Assembly (NCBI GenBank): GCA_001600095.1
Contig: BCIX01000001.1
Span: forward strand, 4,055,198 to 4,119,197
Origin: Bullera alba
Taxonomy: Eukaryota > Basidiomycota > Tremellomycetes > Tremellales > Bulleraceae
Reading direction: 5' to 3'
DNA length: 64,000 nt
Part shown: positions 61,980-64,000 of the stretch, one piece after another
How positions within the stretch are numbered: the stretch's first letter is position 1
How the letters are laid out: each line of letters begins with the position of its first letter
The notes under the pieces: model-generated
Told to the model about the DNA's origin: nothing
The model's input: the letters and a program-made list of their open reading frames with translations, nothing else
The model's database searches: none
Program-made: the position numbers and the translations under genes

Positions 61980-63528
61980 ATGCCCGACATCAAACTTAGG
62001 AATCAGGTGAGAAAACCCTATCATAAACGATGACAAGTCAGCTTAACTCGTCTGTTCCAGCCGTTCGACCTCGACTTTCACCCGTCCGAGCCGCTCTTGT
62101 TCTCCTCACTGCTCACAGGCGAAGTCAAGGCATGGCGATATGATGACCAAACGGGTGAATCATCCTCTGCATGGAGTATAAGACCGACCAAACGCGCAGC
62201 AAGATGTGTCACCGTTTCGGAAGAGGGGAATAACCTCTGGATGGGGGGTAAAGGCGGAGGATTATAGTGAGCAATATGGAATACGCCCTATGCTAGGATG
62301 AAGGGCTCATGCGGAAATTAGTCAGATCAACCCCGAGGATGGCGCTATGAAGAAGGAGAGAGCAGATGTCCATGAGTGAGCCTTAGATCTGCTGTGATGA
62401 GACATCAGGTACTGATGTTAACAGTGTCCCTATAAATCGGGTCAAGTGTATCAACCCGAATCTGGTAGTCTCAGGCGATGATGACGGAGTGATAAAGGTG
62501 AGTCTAAATTCTCCATTGGATAATGATAGTATAGTGCTGAATACGGTCTCTGTCTAGTTCTGGGACCCTCGGAAGGAGGACGCCATCAAGACGTATACCC
62601 ACCACTTCGACTATATCTCTGATTTCGCCTACTTTGACGACAAGAGACATCTCGTCACGACGTCGTGAGTACGGTATAGCTGGACCGTATCGCATATGGT
62701 TACATTGTAGCTGACTGACTTGCTCTTGTAGGGGTGATGGGCATTTATCTGTGATTGACATAAGATCGAATAAGCCGGAACCGCTGTCGATTTCGGATGA
62801 CCAGGAAGACGAGCTGTTATCCATTATCCCTATAAAAGGCGGTGCGAAAGCCGTTGTTGGATCAACACTGGGTATCTTGTCGATATTCAATAGGTCAAAA
62901 GGATGGCAGGACTGTGAGTCAAGCGCCGTGTTTCGGGAACGGAGTACTCATGTTCCTTTAGGCGTGGACAGGATACCTGGACATCCAGCATCAATCGATG
63001 CTTTGGTCGCTCTGACTCCAGATGTCATCGCCACGGGTTCAGAGGACGGTATGATTCGGGTGATTCAAGTTCTCCCTCATAAATTCCGTGAGTCAGCCAC
63101 CCGTCTGTTTCTTGTCGGGCTAGGAAGCTGAGTATGCCGCAGTTGGAGTGATTGCCACTCATGAAGAGTACCCGATCGAGAGGATCAAGTTGGACAGAAA
63201 CGGCAAATGGCTCGGTAGTGTCAGTCACGACGAGTGCATCAAGCTCACCGACGTGGAGAACATCCTGGAGGACAGTGATGACGAAGGTGGCGAAGACGAG
63301 AGTATGGATCAGGACAGCGATGATGAAGCTGCGGGAGAGGCTGCCCCAGGAGGATCAGATGACGAAGAAGAGGGGGATGGGGAGGCTGCTGAGGATGCCG
63401 ACTCCGACTCGGACGAGGACATGGACGTCCAGCCCAAGAAGGAGAAGAAGAAGAAGGGCAAGGGCGGGATGGATCTCAGTCGCGCAGACCGGCAAACGCA
63501 GGACAGCGGATTCTTCGATGGGCTCTGA
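61980..63528 (+). CDS. JIP5: WD-repeat protein Jip5/WDR55, 60S biogenesis
   Basis: Nucleolar beta-propeller. Eight exons: 61980-62006, 62061-62266, 62322-62375, 62425-62497, 62558-62664, 62732-62913, 62962-63087, 63143-63528, giving 386 residues. Blades visible: PFDLDFHPSEPLLFSSLLTG, VKAWRYDD, INPNLVVSGDDDGVIKFWD, YISDFAYFDDKRHLVTTSGDG, HLSVIDIR, LVALTPDVIATGSEDGMIRV, and YPIERIKLDRNGKWLGSVSHD. The C-terminal ~90 residues are acidic (EDSDDEGGEDES) followed by PKKEKKKKGKGG and a short end DSGFFDGL, the arrangement known for Jip5/WDR55. Ends 54 bp from the converging CAF17 gene. Confidence 0.93.
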
Positions 63529-63582
63529 AAATGATCTCAAGGGTGGGAGCAATACTCTATGCTTTTTGTCATGTATACGACG

Positions 63583-64000
63583 TTAACGACTATGCGAGAT
63601 AGATCTAGCTTCTTCCTCTGCTGAAGCGAGCGATTCCCCTTTTTCTGCCACTACGTCCCAGCTCTGCCCGTCCAGCTCGACGCTGAGCCGACCCGTATCC
63701 TCTGGAGGTCCCAATGACCAGCACGACTTTTCTGCCATCTCTAAGCGGATCAGGCCTAGTCCGATGTTTGATGCGACGGGATGTAGACTGAGCAAACGAC
63801 CTGCTGATCGAGCCTTTTTGCTAGCTGAAGATGCGGGTGGGTGGTATATAAGGTCCAAGCCGCCTTCCAGGATCTCCCGAGAGAACTTGGGAGTCGCACT
63901 GCGGTCAGAGGGGTTCTCGAGCGATAGCGAAAGTATCCTCTTTCTCGTGGCGCCAGTGTGGTATGTCCGGACTGTAAGCTCTTGTCCCAGATAACAGCCT
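63583..64000 (-). CDS. CAF17: Mitochondrial Fe-S assembly protein Iba57/Caf17, C-terminal part
   Basis: Mitochondrial matrix folate-binding (GcvT-like) protein needed for [4Fe-4S] cluster maturation. The 5' part lies beyond the window's right edge. The visible 139 codons begin with the family signature GCYLGQELTVRTYHTGATRK (the conserved Cys in K-G-C-Y-x-G-Q-E), continue through FSREILEGG and GLGLIRLEMAE, and end ARSISHSR. No intron is apparent in this part. Identification rests on the strongly conserved GCYLGQEL block. Confidence 0.88.
   Translation of the reverse strand, partial: GCYLGQELTVRTYHTGATRKRILSLSLENPSDRSATPKFSREILEGGLDLIYHPPASSASKKARSAGRLLSLHPVASNIGLGLIRLEMAEKSCWSLGPPEDTGRLSVELDGQSWDVVAEKGESLASAEEEARSISHSR

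Overview
The window is nuclear DNA of a basidiomycete fungus. Protein content and gene structure best fit a Tremellomycete of the Cryptococcus/Kwoniella type; that placement is inference. Almost every gene is cut by many 45-80 nt GT-AG introns with GTRNGT-type donors, and several have microexons of 21-30 nt. The housekeeping genes recognised (RPS12, BUD31, H2A.Z, NUP192, LCP5, JIP5, MTQ2) give clean full-length proteins once these introns are removed. I placed exons by reading-frame phase plus homology, and the coding totals divide by three for every intact gene whose exons I resolved fully.

Left part (1-22 kb), in order: the 3' end of GPI10 (GPI mannosyltransferase 3); RPS12; APA2 (diadenosine tetraphosphate phosphorylase); a ~1489-residue low-complexity protein with about 14 copies of a YPxIxIYP-like motif; the spliceosome factor BUD31; an unrecognised 409-residue protein; a long 2.9 kb non-coding leader region followed by an NRG1-type C2H2 repressor; an RPAP3-like TPR cochaperone; and a 14-exon LtrA-family membrane protein.

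Middle part (22.9-40.8 kb) is the unusual region: seven paralogues of an F-box protein with an LRR-like middle and an acidic tail. One is on the + strand and six on the - strand, packed between LtrA and NUP192. Two (25782-27783 and 36297-38380) are intact. One (31008-32945) is open throughout, but its conserved acidic tail lies in the -1 frame. Four carry frameshifts, stops, a 10-bp tandem duplication or a deletion. All share two intron positions. This looks like a birth-and-death array of substrate adaptors, possibly recognition proteins.

Right part (41.1-64 kb), compact housekeeping genes: NUP192 (1904 residues), histone H2A.Z, a MAK32-like PfkB protein, a BSD-domain protein, a CHK2/CDS1 checkpoint kinase (FHA + kinase), MTQ2 (eRF1 glutamine methyltransferase), a TBC-domain Rab-GAP-like protein, LCP5/neuroguidin, JIP5/WDR55, and at the right edge the C-terminal half of CAF17/IBA57. 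Several neighbours are divergent pairs sharing 0.3-0.5 kb promoters (APA2/YP-repeat gene, NUP192/H2A.Z, BSD/CHK2, TBC/LCP5). Ribosome biogenesis and translation (RPS12, LCP5, JIP5, MTQ2) are represented, but I see no pathway cluster outside the F-box array.
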